DNA of 64,000 bases from Rutidosis leptorrhynchoides (taxonomy: Eukaryota; Streptophyta; Magnoliopsida; Asterales; Asteraceae): contig NC_092336.1 in assembly GCF_046630445.1 (NCBI RefSeq), forward strand, positions 503,145,001 to 503,209,000, in the 5' to 3' direction. The position numbers and the translations under genes are program-made. Each line of letters starts with the position of its first letter. The first letter of the stretch is position 1. Positions 36,957 to 49,399 of this stretch are shown in pieces. The notes beneath the pieces were generated by a model. The model searched no databases and was not told the origin of the DNA. It worked only from the letters and a program-made list of their open reading frames with translations.

Positions 36957-39233
36957 TGTAGCGACCCCGACAAATCGTCAAATGACGGCGTCATCTACGT
37001 ATGGTCCCATCACATGGTCATAGGTCTTTATAACAAAGTTTGACCGAAAATATGTCGCATTCATTTCATAAAAGGATGTTTCAATGTTTACAAAAGTAAT
37101 TCCCAAGACAAGTACATAACAAATGTTATAGTTCATATGAAACACGTGCGACATAGTTTAAAGTAGCCAAAAAGACGCTCCACGTAAGCAAGTATACTCG
37201 ACATCCAATGCAAGTATCAAAAAGAATGAGCGGAAGCATGTATCACCTAAGTTCAAGGACCTGAGAAAAACATAGAGAATCTGTCAACGAAAACGTTGGT
37301 GAAATCATAGGTTTAAATAAGTAAGTTAATAAAGGTAAGTCGAACCACAAGATTTGCAACATTGATAAAGTAGTAATACATTCTAAAAGTTAATATTCAC
37401 GAGCACCCAATTATCAAGGCTTAACGTTTCCTTCCATTGAACCCCATCATAATAGTGTTAGAACATACACTGTTTCTCGAAAATATATTTCACCCGTAGA
37501 CGGTAGCGAACCGTCCGAAGTGAGGGTTTGTCAAACCCATATGGCCATATAACATAAGTTCTCGCTTACACCCGTCAAGTGTAACTAATGATAATCGAAT
37601 TGAGGATTTGTGTTCAAACTCGTATGTAGAATGTTTGTTTTCCTGTACTTGTGTTCACTTAGTTTAAAAGAACGTTTATGTATTCTCATCCCAAAAGTAA
37701 GTTCAAAAAGAGTAAAAGTGGGACTATGATCTCACCTTTGATTGCAAGAGTGTAATAGTACTTCAACAAGTAAACGTGCAAAGAACAATGCTAGTCTCGA
37801 CCTAAACAAATAGGTTGTATCAATAACGATAGTCACGAAGGGTCAAAGATGTTCAATTAGTCCTATGGCTCGACACGACTCGATTATGTAGCATGTGAAG
37901 CAAATTGTCAAGTTTCATGCAAGATACAAGTATAGAATCATGTTAGAAAGATTGCATAATTAATTGGTTAAGTTTGACAAAAAGTCAAACTTGGTCGGGT
38001 CAAAGTCAACGAAAAAGTCAACATGTTCGGGTCGGGTCCCGGACAAATTTTCTATGCTAATTATTCATATACAAGTATATTAAAACAAGTTTCATGTGAA
38101 TCGGAGGTCGGTAGCTAGTCAAACATTTCACGTGAAATGGGTCCAAGGGGTCAGAATCTGGCCAGGTGATTCTGCGCGCCGCGCCACTACCTGGGCAGAG
38201 AATTCTGGTCAGTTTTTCCAAGTGTGCACGAACCAAAACCTTTTCTAACACAACACTTGACCCGCAAACACTTATAACGCCTATCATACATCGTTGGAAA
38301 GGTATTTTGACGAGGAATGCAACTAAACACATCTCATCAATCCAACTTCTACTTGCAACAACCAAAAACCGCAATTAATGTTCCCCATTCAATGCATACA
38401 AGTCATAAATGCAATTTAATGATTTGGCAACCAAATTACATGAACGATACGCCGTTTCGAAGGTAATTAAGCATACAACACAACCTAACACTTACAATTA
38501 ACATTATCAAGCATTTAAAGCATCAAAATTCAATTTACTTCTATCAAACCCTAACTCAAAATCACAAATTCAACAATCTTGCATATGAAACTAATCTATG
38601 TCAACCTACATACCAATTTGAAGCTAGTGATGTTAGGAACACAATTAAATCATGAACTTTCATCATTAAACAACATATGAACACCTAAAACTCAAGATTA
38701 AGCAAGCATTCTTTCAATATGAACTAGTTACACCAAAATAGCAAGAACAAGCATACAAAACACATAATCATACTAGACTTGAGCCATAGACACTAATTAA
38801 CAACCTTTTAACTCAAAAATCTCAAGAACACATAAAATTAGTGATTTTAGAAAGTTACCCAAATTTGATGAAATCGGTATGGAATCGAAGAGGAGATCAC
38901 GAGGAGTTCAAATATGTAATTTGTTTGGCCCGAAGCTTGATCGATTGAATATGGATGAAGATTTGCTTTTTGATGAATTTAGAGAAAGAGTGGAAGTAAT
39001 TAGGAAAAAGAGAAAATGAAATGGAAAATGGTGGGGAGGTGGTTGACTTAGTCAAAAGGCTAGTCACCACTTTAGTGTTTTGGCGAAACTAGTCCCTCGA
39101 GTTCGGTTGCGGGTGCGTTAAATTACCTAAACATGATAATTTAAAACGCGTATTAACGGGAGATGTTATAAACATATAACGGAGTTTTAAATAGTTTAAC
39201 GGAAAAGTAAACGGAAAAAGGCGGGATGTTACA
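36957..39233 (-). mobile_element. Element A (chromovirus): 3' LTR
   Basis: Minus-strand element, so this is its 3' LTR. It is bounded by TGTAGCGACCCC on the left and GGCGGGATGTTACA on the right, 2,277 bases. Just right of it on the minus strand is the purine tract AAGGAGTAGGTAA. The part of the partner LTR visible in the window (44160-44200 and 63909-64000) is identical to it by eye over about 130 bases, so the insertion looks recent. It also carries the conserved CAACG-TTTT-CGTTG hairpin (37285-37298) and a GC-rich module GCGCGCCGCGCC near 38173. Confidence 0.85.
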
Positions 39234-39268
39234 TTACCTACTCCTTAAAAGAAATTTCGTCCCGAAAT

Positions 39269-42200
39269 TTAAGCAGGCGTAGTAATCGTTGTTTCCTCCT
39301 CGGAATCCGACGATTCCGGAACCGGGAATAGATGAGGGTGTTTCTTTCGCATTTGATCTTCTCTTTCCCAAGTAAACTCGGGTCCCCTTTTGGCGTTCCA
39401 ACGGACCTTAACAATCGGGATCCGGCTTTGTTTTAATTCCTTCTCGACGTAGTCCACAATTTCAACCGGTTCCTCCACAAAATGGAGTTTGTCATTAATA
39501 GTAAGTTCCTCGAGAGGGACGACGATATCGGGCTCGGCAAGACATTTCTTCAAATTAGATACATGAAATGTAGGGTGGACGGAGCTTAGTTGAGGCGGAA
39601 GATCCAAACGATACGCAACGGTTCCAACACGCTCTAAGATTTCGAAAGGACCAACGTACCACGGATTTAGTTTCCCACGTTTCCCAAAACGGATGACACC
39701 TTTCCAAGGAACGACTTTTAACATGACGCGGTCACCGACTTGAAATTCGAGGTCTTTGCGTCTTTTGTCGGTATAGCATTTTTGGCGACTTCGGGCCGTC
39801 CGAAGCCTATCTCAGATTTGAAGAATCTTCTCGGTGGTTTCGTGAATGAGTTCGGGCCCGAAAATTTGCACGTCACCCACTTCGGCCCAACAAAGAGGAG
39901 AGCGACATTTTCGACCATATAACGCTTCAAAAGGTGCGGCCTTAATACTCGCGTGATAACTATTGTTATAAGAGAACTCGGCAAGAGGTAAGTGCTTGTC
40001 CCAAGCTTTTCCAAAATCAACAACGCAGGCCCGTAACATATCCTCTAAGGTTTGTATTGTACGTTCACTTTGCCCATCGGTTTGGGGATGATATGCGGTG
40101 CTCATGTCCAAACGCGTTCCCAACGCTTCTTGTAACGTACGCCAAAATCTAGAAACGAAACGACCATCTCGGTCGGAGATAATCGATAACGGTACTCCGT
40201 GTCGGGCTACAATCTCTTTAATGTAAAGTCGTGCAAGTTTCTCCATTTTGTCGGTTTCTTTCATGGCGAGAAAGTGCGCGGATTTGGTGAGGCGGTCAAC
40301 AATGACCCAAATTGTATCATAACCGCCCGACGTTTTTGGTAGTTTGGTGATAAAATCCATCGTGATCCTTTCCCACTTCCATTGCGGGATCTCGGGTTGT
40401 TGAAGTAACCCGGACGGTCTTTGGTGTTCGGCTTTGACTTTAGCGCAAGTCAAACATTTGGCGACGTATCTAGCAACTTCCTTTTTGATGTTCGGCCACC
40501 AATATTGTTCTTTAAGGTCATGGTACATCTTATTGGCGCCGGGATGAATCGAGTATCGTGATTTGTGGGCTTCGTCTAGGATGAGGTTTCGTAAATCGCC
40601 ATATCTAGGCACCCAAATTTTTCCGGCGTAATATCGAAGTCCGGTCTCCTTAACTTCGAATCGGGAGACGAGAATGTTTAAAAGTTCGCGTGCGATGTTG
40701 TTGTCCTTAAGAGCTTCATCTTGGGCTACCCGAATTTGGCTATTAAGGTTGGTGTGGATGGTGATGTTTAATGCTTGGACGCGAAGAGGCACCGCTCTTT
40801 CCTTTCGACTTAAGGCATCGGCCACTACATTAGCCTTTCCGGGGTGGTAACGAAGTTCACAATTGTAATCGTTCAAGGTCTCAATCCACCTTCGTTGTCT
40901 CATATTTAGTTGCTTTTGATCGAAGATATGTTGGAGACTTTTGTGATCGGTAAAGATAGTACTCTTGGTACCAAGAAGACGATGTCTCCATAGCTTAAGT
41001 GCAAAGATGACGGCACCGAGTTCAAGATCATGTGTCGTGTAGTTTCGTTCGTGAACCTTGAGTTGTCGAGAGGCATAAGCAATGACTTTCTTTCGTTGCA
41101 TTAGTACACACCCATAACCGTTTTTTGAGGCATCACAATATACAACAAAATCACCATTGCCTTCGGGAAGTGACAAGATAGGAGCGGTGGTTAGTTTAGT
41201 TTTCAAGATTTGGAAAGCGGTTTCTTGTTCGGATGTCCAAACGAATTTTCGTTCCTTGTGAACTAACGCGGTTAAAGGACGAGCGATTAGGGAGAAATCC
41301 TTGATGAATTTACGATAGTATCCGGCGAGACCCAAGAATTGACGAATTTGAGTAGGAGTAGTAGGAGTCTCCCATTTACTAATGGCTTCGATTTTCGCGG
41401 GATCGACTTTAATGCCTTGATCACTTACAACGTGACCGAGGAATTGAACTTCCTTCAACCAAAATTCACACTTGGAGAACTTGGCATAGAGTTGTTCTTT
41501 TCTCAAGAGTTCAAGCACGAGTCGGAGATGTTCTTTGTGTTCCTCTTCGCTTTTTGAATAGACCAAAATATCGTCGATGAACACGATAACGAATTTGTCG
41601 AGGTACGGTTTGCACACGCGGTTCATGAGATCCATGAACACCGCCGGTGCATTTGTGAGACCAAAAGGCATGACAAGGAATTCATAACTACCATAACGAG
41701 TCCGGAAGGCGGTTTTGGAGACATCTTCTCCCTTAACCCTTAGTTGATGATAACCCGAACGGAGATCGATTTTTGAATATACATGAGAACCTTGTAGTTG
41801 ATCAAAGAGATCATCGATGCGAGGAAGAGGATATCGGTTCTTAACCGTCAATTTGTTTAGTTCAAGATAATCAATGCACATTCGTAGGGATCCATCTTTC
41901 TTCTTGACGAACAAAATCGGAGCGCCCCATGGTGAATGGCTAGGTTGAATGAAACCACGGTCAAGTAACTCTTGGATTTGACTTTGCAATTCTTGCAATT
42001 CGGATGGAGCGAGTCTATATGGTGCACGCGCTACGGGTGCGGCTCCTGGAATAAGATCGATTTGAAATTCAACCGGTCGATGAGGTGGAAGACCCGGTAA
42101 TTCGTCGGGAAATACATCGGAAAAGTCACTAACAATCGGCACATCATCGATGCGCTTTTCATCGGCCTCGACTTTCTTAACGTGAGCAAGAATTGCGAAA

Positions 42201-43735
42201 CAACCCTTATGTAGTAGTTTTCTAACTTTAAGGCACGAAACGAGATTGAGTCCGGTGCAATTTTTGTCGCCATAGACAATCAAGGGTTCACCGTTCTCGA
42301 TAGGAATTCGGATTGCGTGAAGATCGCAAAGAATGTGAGATTTATTTTTGACCATCCAATTCATACCGATTATTACATCAAAACTCCCTAGTTCCATGGG
42401 TATCAAGTCAATTTCAAATTCATTACCCAAAATGTTTAGAGTACACCCCCGGTAATATGTGTCGGCACTTAAGAGTTTTCCATCGGCCACTTCGATGGAG
42501 TAAGTAGTATCTAAAGGGTGTGGTGGAGTGCAAAGAGTAGGAGCCAAAGTCTTAGACACAAAACATTTATCGGCACCCGAATCGAATAAGCATGTAACAT
42601 AAGTGTTGTTGAGAAGAAACGTACCCGTGACTAATTCTTTATCGTCTCGGGCTTCCTCGGTGTTGATGTTGAAGGCTCGGCCTCGGTTGTTGGGGTTGGC
42701 TTTCTTCTTCGGGCATTCGTTCCTATAGTGACCCGGTTGACCACATTCATAACAAGTGGCCGTTCTTGGAGGATTGGGCCCCTTTCGAGCGACGGGGGCG
42801 GCGTTTGTACAATTGTTGGCCCTATGACCAACTCCTTGGCAACGGTGACAAATTAGCTTGTTACATTCGCCGTGATGATGCTTGTGGCATTTGTTGCAAA
42901 AAGGTAGGTTCCCGACATAACCTTTCTTGCCGTCGTTGTTGAAAGGCTTTTTGGTGAAGGTGTTGTTGTTGTAGTTGGTTGATGGAGTGGCTTCCCATTT
43001 CCTTTTGTTGCCACCCGACTTGTCCTCGGCCTTAGGAGCCGGCACTACGATTTCGTCAACCGTTTCAATTAGTTGGCGAGCCATGTTCATAGCGGCTTGA
43101 TGAGTAGTGGGTTTGGATGACATCACCCCTTGTTTGATGCTTTTTGGAAGACCGAGCATGTAGAGCTCAATCCTTTGAGATTCGGGGTTAACAAGATTAG
43201 GACACATCAAGGATAGTTCGGCGAAGCGTTGATTATAAGCTTTAAGATCGTTTCCGACCGCTTTCAAAGCTCTTAGTTCTTCCTCAAGCTTCCGGGTTTC
43301 TTCGCGCGGAAAATATTCAACAATCATCTTTTCCCTTAGATCGGCCCAAGAGAGGGCATGAGCTTCATCGGTACCCACCGATTGAACATAGGTGTTCCAC
43401 CATGTTAGAGCAACCCCGGAGAAAGTGTGGGTGGAGTATTTGACCTTGTCTTGATCCCGACAACCGCTTATGCTAAAGACGGCCTCCGTTTGTTCAAACC
43501 AACGAGTAAGCACAACCGGTCCCCCGGTTCCATCATAAGTGTGAGGTTTGCACCCCATGAAAGCTTTGTAGGAGCACCCTTCGCTAGAGTTACCGGCTCC
43601 TTGGTTGTTGTTGTTGTTATTATTATTGTTGTTGTTGGACGAGTGACCGGCCATGGCCGCATCTACGGCGGTGGCTATCATGCGTTGCAAAGCTTGTTCG
43701 GGAGTTTCATTGCGTCGTACACGGCGAGGAGGCAT
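39269..43735 (-). pseudogene. Element A: gag-pol polyprotein region of a chromovirus, nearly whole
   Basis: Ty3/gypsy gag-pol, probably Tekay/Del-like. In order from the ATG at 43735: a Gag with poly-Asn and the [11 protein letters not shown]-type core (about residues 45-230); two CCHC knuckles (about 295 and 328, [14 protein letters not shown]); an aspartic protease ([12 protein letters not shown], about 385); reverse transcriptase (FIDDILVYS, about 718); RNase H ([19 protein letters not shown], about 890); integrase with an HHCC finger (about 1070-1100) and D, D, E residues in [13 protein letters not shown] and GQSERT. The far end holds the GPFEILERVGTVAYRL-type region and a chromodomain-like segment (FTWEREDQMRKKHPHLF). 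Overall it looks close to whole, with about one break. As a fossil copy no activity is claimed. Confidence 0.9.
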
Positions 43736-44159
43736 TGTTCCTTCAAAACAAAAGAATACCGTTGGTTAGTATTCTAAATAATACTAACCGTGATATGGAA
43801 TAAAGATAAAGAGAAAATTATCCTTGACTCGCCTTAAATTCTTTATGTCATAATGTCGGTATGTTCATATGAGTCACCGTAATATAATTTCCGGGAATTA
43901 TATTACCCTAATTCATATGTGCATTCGACATTACATCATATAGTCAAGGTGGCGTGTCAATTAAATTATACAACGCAAGATTTAGATAGAATAAGAGTAG
44001 ATATGAGTAGAAGAGTTAGAGTATAAATGCACAATTTGCCAAGTAATTCCTATGTCAAGTCTATATGCCGGTTGTAGTCTAGACTCACCAATGTACCCTA
44101 TGACTCGGGGTCGACACCAATGAACTCTAAATCCCTACAACCAAGGCTCTGATACCACT
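43736..44159 (-). mobile_element. Element A: 5' leader with primer-binding site
   Basis: Non-coding leader between the 5' LTR and gag. At 44146-44157 the minus strand reads TGGTATCAGAGC, complementary to the 3' end of initiator tRNA-Met, the usual primer for this lineage. Confidence 0.85.
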
Positions 44160-44200
44160 TGTAGCGACCCCGACAAATCGTCAAATGACGGCGTCATCTA
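44160..44200 (-). mobile_element. Element A: 5' LTR, part left of element B
   Basis: TGTAGCGACCCC begins the LTR. After 41 bases it is interrupted by element B. The last five bases, ATCTA (44196-44200), are repeated at 63909-63913 where this LTR resumes. Confidence 0.9.
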
Positions 44201-46563
44201 TGTAACATCCCGCATTTTTCCGTTAAATTATTTTAACGCCCGTCTTTTTATTTTAAAAATATCCTTCGTAACTAAATTCGTATCCTCCGTTAGCTAACAT
44301 TCTTAATATTTTTCCGTTATTGGATTTTAACATCCTCCGTTAATACGCGTTTTAAAATATTCCGTTTAGGTAATTCCCGCACCCGACTACAAACGCGAGG
44401 AACTAATCTCGCCACTCGGGCAAACTTGGCTAACTAGTAACCCACCATCCACCACCAACCTCCCATTTCTCTCTATCTCTTTTTCTTACTTCCCTTTTAT
44501 GCTCTCAAAACCTTTAAACACAAAATCATCATCCAAATTCGATTTAGGGAGCTAGCAACAAAATAAATTACATATTCGTGATCCTCTCTTCATCCTCTTC
44601 ATTTTGGTACCAACTTCATCTCGTTTGGGTAACATTTCTAAAACTTTAGATTTCTCTAAATTCGTGTTTTTGACTTGAAATGGTGTTAGTTAGTGTCTAT
44701 GGCTCATTGTGATGTCGTGTATGTAATTTGTATGCTCGATCTCGTTGTTTTAGTATAACTAGCATGAACTTGAATTTTGGTGTGTTGTTCTTGAATTTTG
44801 GATGATCATATGTTGTTAGATGTTAAAAGTTCATGTTCTAATTGCGTTCCTAGTATCACTAGCTTCAATTTGATGTGTAGGTTGCTTGAGAAAACTCCAT
44901 AAACTTGATTAGTGATTTTTGGTGAATTTGGGTTAGGGTTTGATAAGCTTGAAATGAATAGATGATACATTGAATGCCATGAATTATTGTTAGTAAGTAG
45001 TTAGTTGTATTGTATGCTCGATTACCTACAAAACGGCATGTTGTATGTATGCATTAAATGCCCGAATCATAAATGTGCACTTATCAAATTCGAGTATTAA
45101 ATGTGTGCATTAATCGATCATTTATTTTGGAAAGCCGATTGTTACAAATAATGTTTTTGGTTGGTGAAATATATTTAGTTGTGTTCTTTGTCAAATTACC
45201 TTTCCAACGATATAAGGTGCGAGTTCTAAGAGTTAGCGGTTTGTAATTTATGCTTGAAAGAGTTTTGATTTGGGACTTGAACAATTGAGACTGACCAGGT
45301 ACCAGCGCACGGCCAATGCCGCGGCGCGGCCAGCTTATGTCGCGGCGCGACATAAGCCGTGGTCAGGTTCTGACCTCCATGCCCAAAATACGAAAAATGT
45401 TTGGCATACTACGGACCTCCGATTCACATGAAACTTGTTCTAACATGCTCATATATGATTAAAAACCTCAGAAAAATAGTTCGGGACCCGACCCGAACAT
45501 GTTGACTTTTTCGTTGACTTTGACCCGACCAAGTTGACTTTTAATCAAACTTAACCAAATGGTTGTGCAATCGTTCTAACCTGCTTTTATACTTGTATCT
45601 TGCATGAAACGTGACAATTTGATTCACATGCTACATAATCGAGTCGTAACAAGCCATAGGACTAATTGAACATCTTTGACCTATCGTGTTTACCGTTATT
45701 GATACAACCTATTGTTTAGGTCAAGATTAGCATTGTTCTTTGCACACGTTTACTTGTTGAAGTACTTTACTACTCGTGCACTCAAGGTGAGATCATAGTC
45801 CCACTTTTACTCTTTTTGAACTTACATTTGGGATGAGAAAACATAAACATTTCTTTTACTAAGTGAACACAAGTACAGGAAAACAAACATTCTACATACG
45901 AGTTTAGAACAAAATCCTCAATTCGATTATCATTAGTTACACTTGCCGGGTGTAAGCGAGAACTTATGTTGTATGGATCCATATGGGTTTGACAAACCCT
46001 CATTCAAACGGTTCGCTACCGTTTACGAATGAAATATATTTTCGAGAAACAGTGTATGTTCTAGCACTAAGTGATGGGGTTCAATGGGAGAAATGTTAAG
46101 CATTGATAATTGGGTGCTCGTGAAACAAATTTTGGAATGGTTAACTATTAATTCGATGTTGCAAATCTTGTGGTTCAATCTACTTATTTACTCACTTACT
46201 TACTTAAACTTATGATTTCACCAACGTTTTCGTTGACAGATTTCTATGTTTTTCTCAGGTCTTTGAACGATATGTGTTACATGCTTCCGCTCATTATTTT
46301 GATACTTGCTTTGGATGTCGAGTATTTATGCATACATGGAGCATCTTTTGGCTACTTTTAAATTGTGTCGCATAGATTTCATTTGTACTTATAACTTTGT
46401 AACGTAACTTTTGGATTAACAATTCTTGTAAACTAGGGAACAATCTTTACTTTTGCAATGAATGCGACATATTTTGGTCAAACGTTATTTTAAAGACTTA
46501 TGACCACGTAACGGGACCTAAGTAGTCGGCGCCGTCAAATGACAATTTTGTCGGGTCGCGACA
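44201..46563 (+). mobile_element. Element B: 5' LTR
   Basis: 2,363 bases, TG..CA. It includes a GC-rich palindromic module (CTTATGTCGCG-GCGCGACATAAG core, about 45333-45357) and the CAACG-TTTT-CGTTG hairpin at 46222-46235. Confidence 0.9.
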
Positions 46564-46565
46564 AT

Positions 46566-46577
46566 TGGTATCAGAGC
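46566..46577 (+). other. Element B: primer-binding site
   Basis: TGGTATCAGAGC, matching initiator tRNA-Met, two bases after the LTR end. Confidence 0.9.
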
Positions 46578-46986
46578 ATTGGTTGTAGGGATTTAGAGTT
46601 CATTGGTGTCGACCCCGAGTCATAGGGTACATTGGTGAGTCTAGACTACAACCAGCATATAGACTTGAAGTAGGAATTACTTGACTACTTGTGCATTTAT
46701 ACTCGAACGCTTCTACTCATATCTACTCTTAGTTCCTCTTAATCTCACGTTGTTTAATTTGATTGACACGCCACCTTGACTATATGAAATGATGTCGAAT
46801 GCACATATGAATCAGGGTAATATAATTTCCGGGATTATATTACGGTGACTCATATGAACGTTCCGACATTATGACATAAAGAATTTAAGGCGAGTCGAGG
46901 AAAAACTTCTCTTTATCTTTATTCTATATCACGGTTAGTATTATTGAGAATACTAATCAATGATATTCTTGTGTCATGAAGGAACA

Positions 46987-48075
46987 ATGGCTCACCAAGG
47001 TCAACCCAATACTCCTTCCGAAACTCTCGAACAAGCTCTTCAACGAATGATAACCACCGCCGTGGGTGCGGCCGTGGCCGATCACTTTTCCAACAACAAT
47101 AATCATGGAGCTGGTAATTCAAACGAGGGGTGCTCCTACAAGAACTTCATGGGGTGCAAACCTCCCACTTTCGATGGAACCGAGGGATCGGTTGCTCTCA
47201 CCAGATGGTTTGAACAAACGGAAGCCGTTTTTAACATAAGCGGTTGTCGGGACCAAGATAAGGTCAAGTTTTCCACCCTCACTCTCACCGGTATTGCTTT
47301 CTCATGGTGGAACACGTATGTACAATCGGTGGGTATCGATGAAGCCCACGCACTCTCTTGGACCGAATTAAGAGAAAGAATGATCACCGAATACTTTCCG
47401 CGCGACGAAACTCGAAGGCTCGAACAGGGGCTAAGAAATTTACAAACGGTCCGGAATGACCTCGAAGCTTATAATCAACGGTTTGCTGAACTAGTCTTAA
47501 TGTGTCCAAACCTCATGACTCTCGAGTCCCTAAGAGTTGAACTTTACATGGATGGCCTTCCGAAGAGCATTCAACACAGGGTAATGTCATCCAAACCCGC
47601 CAACCTACAAGAGGCTTTAACGATGGCTCGCCAATCTATAGAAACGGTGGATGAAATTAAAGCACCGGCACCAACGGCCGAGGACCAACCGGGTAACAAC
47701 AAAAGAAAATGGGAAGCCTCTCAATCCAGCAACTACAACAGCAACAACTTTTCCAAGGAACTTTTCACCTCCGTCGGCAAGAAAAGTTATGCTGGAACTC
47801 GACCTTTTTGCAACAAATGCCACAAGCATCACTTTGGTGAATGTGGCAAGCTAATTTGCCACCGGTGCCAGGGAAGTGGTCATATTGCCAAATATTGTGG
47901 AAGTACCGCCCCCGTCAGTCAAAAGGGACCCAACACACAAAAGCCGGGTGTTTGTTTCGAATGTGGCCAACCGGGTCATTTTAGGAATGCATGTCCAACG
48001 AAGAAAGCCAACCCCAACACACGCGGCCGAACTTCCAACATTAGCACCGAGGATGCTCGAGACGACATGAACTAG
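46987..48075 (+). CDS. Element B: gag reading frame
   Basis: A long open frame from MAHQGQPNTPSETLEQALQR. It holds the retroviral-type Gag core ([36 protein letters not shown], about residues 60-180), a Lys/Arg linker and two zinc knuckles (CHRCQGSGHIAKYC, CFECGQPGHFRNAC), then a short tail. It parallels the Gag of element A at about the same length. Gag would form virus-like particles; here it is a fossil frame kept open while pol is decayed. Confidence 0.8.
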   Translation: MAHQGQPNTPSETLEQALQRMITTAVGAAVADHFSNNNNHGAGNSNEGCSYKNFMGCKPPTFDGTEGSVALTRWFEQTEAVFNISGCRDQDKVKFSTLTLTGIAFSWWNTYVQSVGIDEAHALSWTELRERMITEYFPRDETRRLEQGLRNLQTVRNDLEAYNQRFAELVLMCPNLMTLESLRVELYMDGLPKSIQHRVMSSKPANLQEALTMARQSIETVDEIKAPAPTAEDQPGNNKRKWEASQSSNYNSNNFSKELFTSVGKKSYAGTRPFCNKCHKHHFGECGKLICHRCQGSGHIAKYCGSTAPVSQKGPNTQKPGVCFECGQPGHFRNACPTKKANPNTRGRTSNISTEDARDDMN

Positions 48076-49399
48076 TCACGGGTACGTTTCTTCTTAACAA
48101 CTCCTATACTTCATGTTTATTCGATTCGGATGTCGATAAATGTTTTGTATCCAAGGCTTTAGAGCCTACTATTTGCACTCCACCACCCCCTAGATATTAC
48201 TTAGGCCATTCAAGTGACCAACGGAAAACTATTGCGTACCGAAAAATTTATCGGAGAGTGTACGTCAAACTTATTGGGTAGGTAATTCGAACTTTGATTT
48301 GACATCTATAGAACTAGGAAGCCCAAAACCTATACGTTAGGAAGGGAATGTTTTCCCCACATATATGTGATTTTAGTGAACTAAATAATTTCCGTTTAAG
48401 AACCGATATCCTCTTCCCCGTATCAACAACCTCTTGAACCGTTACACGGATCTCGCGTATATTCTAAAATCGACCTTCATTCTGGTTATCATCAATTGAG
48501 GGTTAAGGGAGAAGATGTCTCCTAAACCGCTTTCCGAACTCGCTACGATAGTTATAAATTTCTTTTAGTGCCGTTCAGTTTATCTAAGGCTCCGTTCGTA
48601 TTCATAGACCTCCGGAACCGCGTATGTAAACTTATCTAGACAAATCCGTTACCGTACTTATAATTATAAGCTATTCAAGCTGAAAAGAAAAACGAACAAC
48701 GTCTCCGTCTTACGCTCGAACTCTTGAGAAAAGAGCAACTCTATGCCGAATTCTCCAAGTGAGAATTTTGGTTAAACGAAGTCCAAATTCTAAACCATAT
48801 TGTTAGTGGTCAAGGTATTACAGTAGATCTCGCAAAAAAAAAAAAAAAAAAAAATTTGAATTAATTAATTAATTTTGGAGAAACCCTCACGACTCCGACT
48901 TGTATTCGTAAAATTTTGGATCTCGCGATTATTACCAAAGATTAATTTCCGATTTTTCCCGTATCGCTCGTCCTCTAACCTCGTTAACGTACTAAGGAAG
49001 AAAAAAAAAATTAAACATTTTCCGTGTCCGGACTTTGAACGTGATTTTTCACACCAACCTTACTAGATAAATTCGTGTGACACAAAATGGAACTCAAATA
49101 TAGAAATACTTCTACGTGAACGCCTGAAAGGAAACCCCTCTCGACTCGAAATCAAGGAAGCTGAAATTCGTTATTTTACACGGAGAATTTGAATACTTAT
49201 TTATGGATCCGATCAATCTTCTCGTCATCGCGTACCACGATACATAGCTCTGCTATTTCACTATTACTGTCTGATATTACTGAGACCAAAGATAACACAC
49301 AATCCAAGGATACCCCTTTCTTCTTTGACTTAACGTCCTTGTGCTTCTGTTATACGGCCAACTACTACTCAACCCCGAGCTATACAACTACGTGTACTA
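48076..49399 (+). mobile_element. Element B: decayed pol remnant, left of element C
   Basis: Protease and reverse transcriptase traces remain recognisable by position and short words shared with element A (the LFDS region and the KIDLHSGYHQL-type region). There are many breaks and it is not functional. An A-run of about 20 lies at 48835-48854. Confidence 0.75.

Noticed and set aside
43427-43777. Plus-strand frame of 116 codons over the gag start of element A
   Set aside because: Shadow of the gag frame on the opposite strand; Val-rich because it reads the antisense of a poly-Asn tract.
45084-46003. Minus-strand frames inside LTR B, repeated at 62429 and 63127
   Set aside because: They recur only because the two LTRs are copies; no codon bias or domain is seen.
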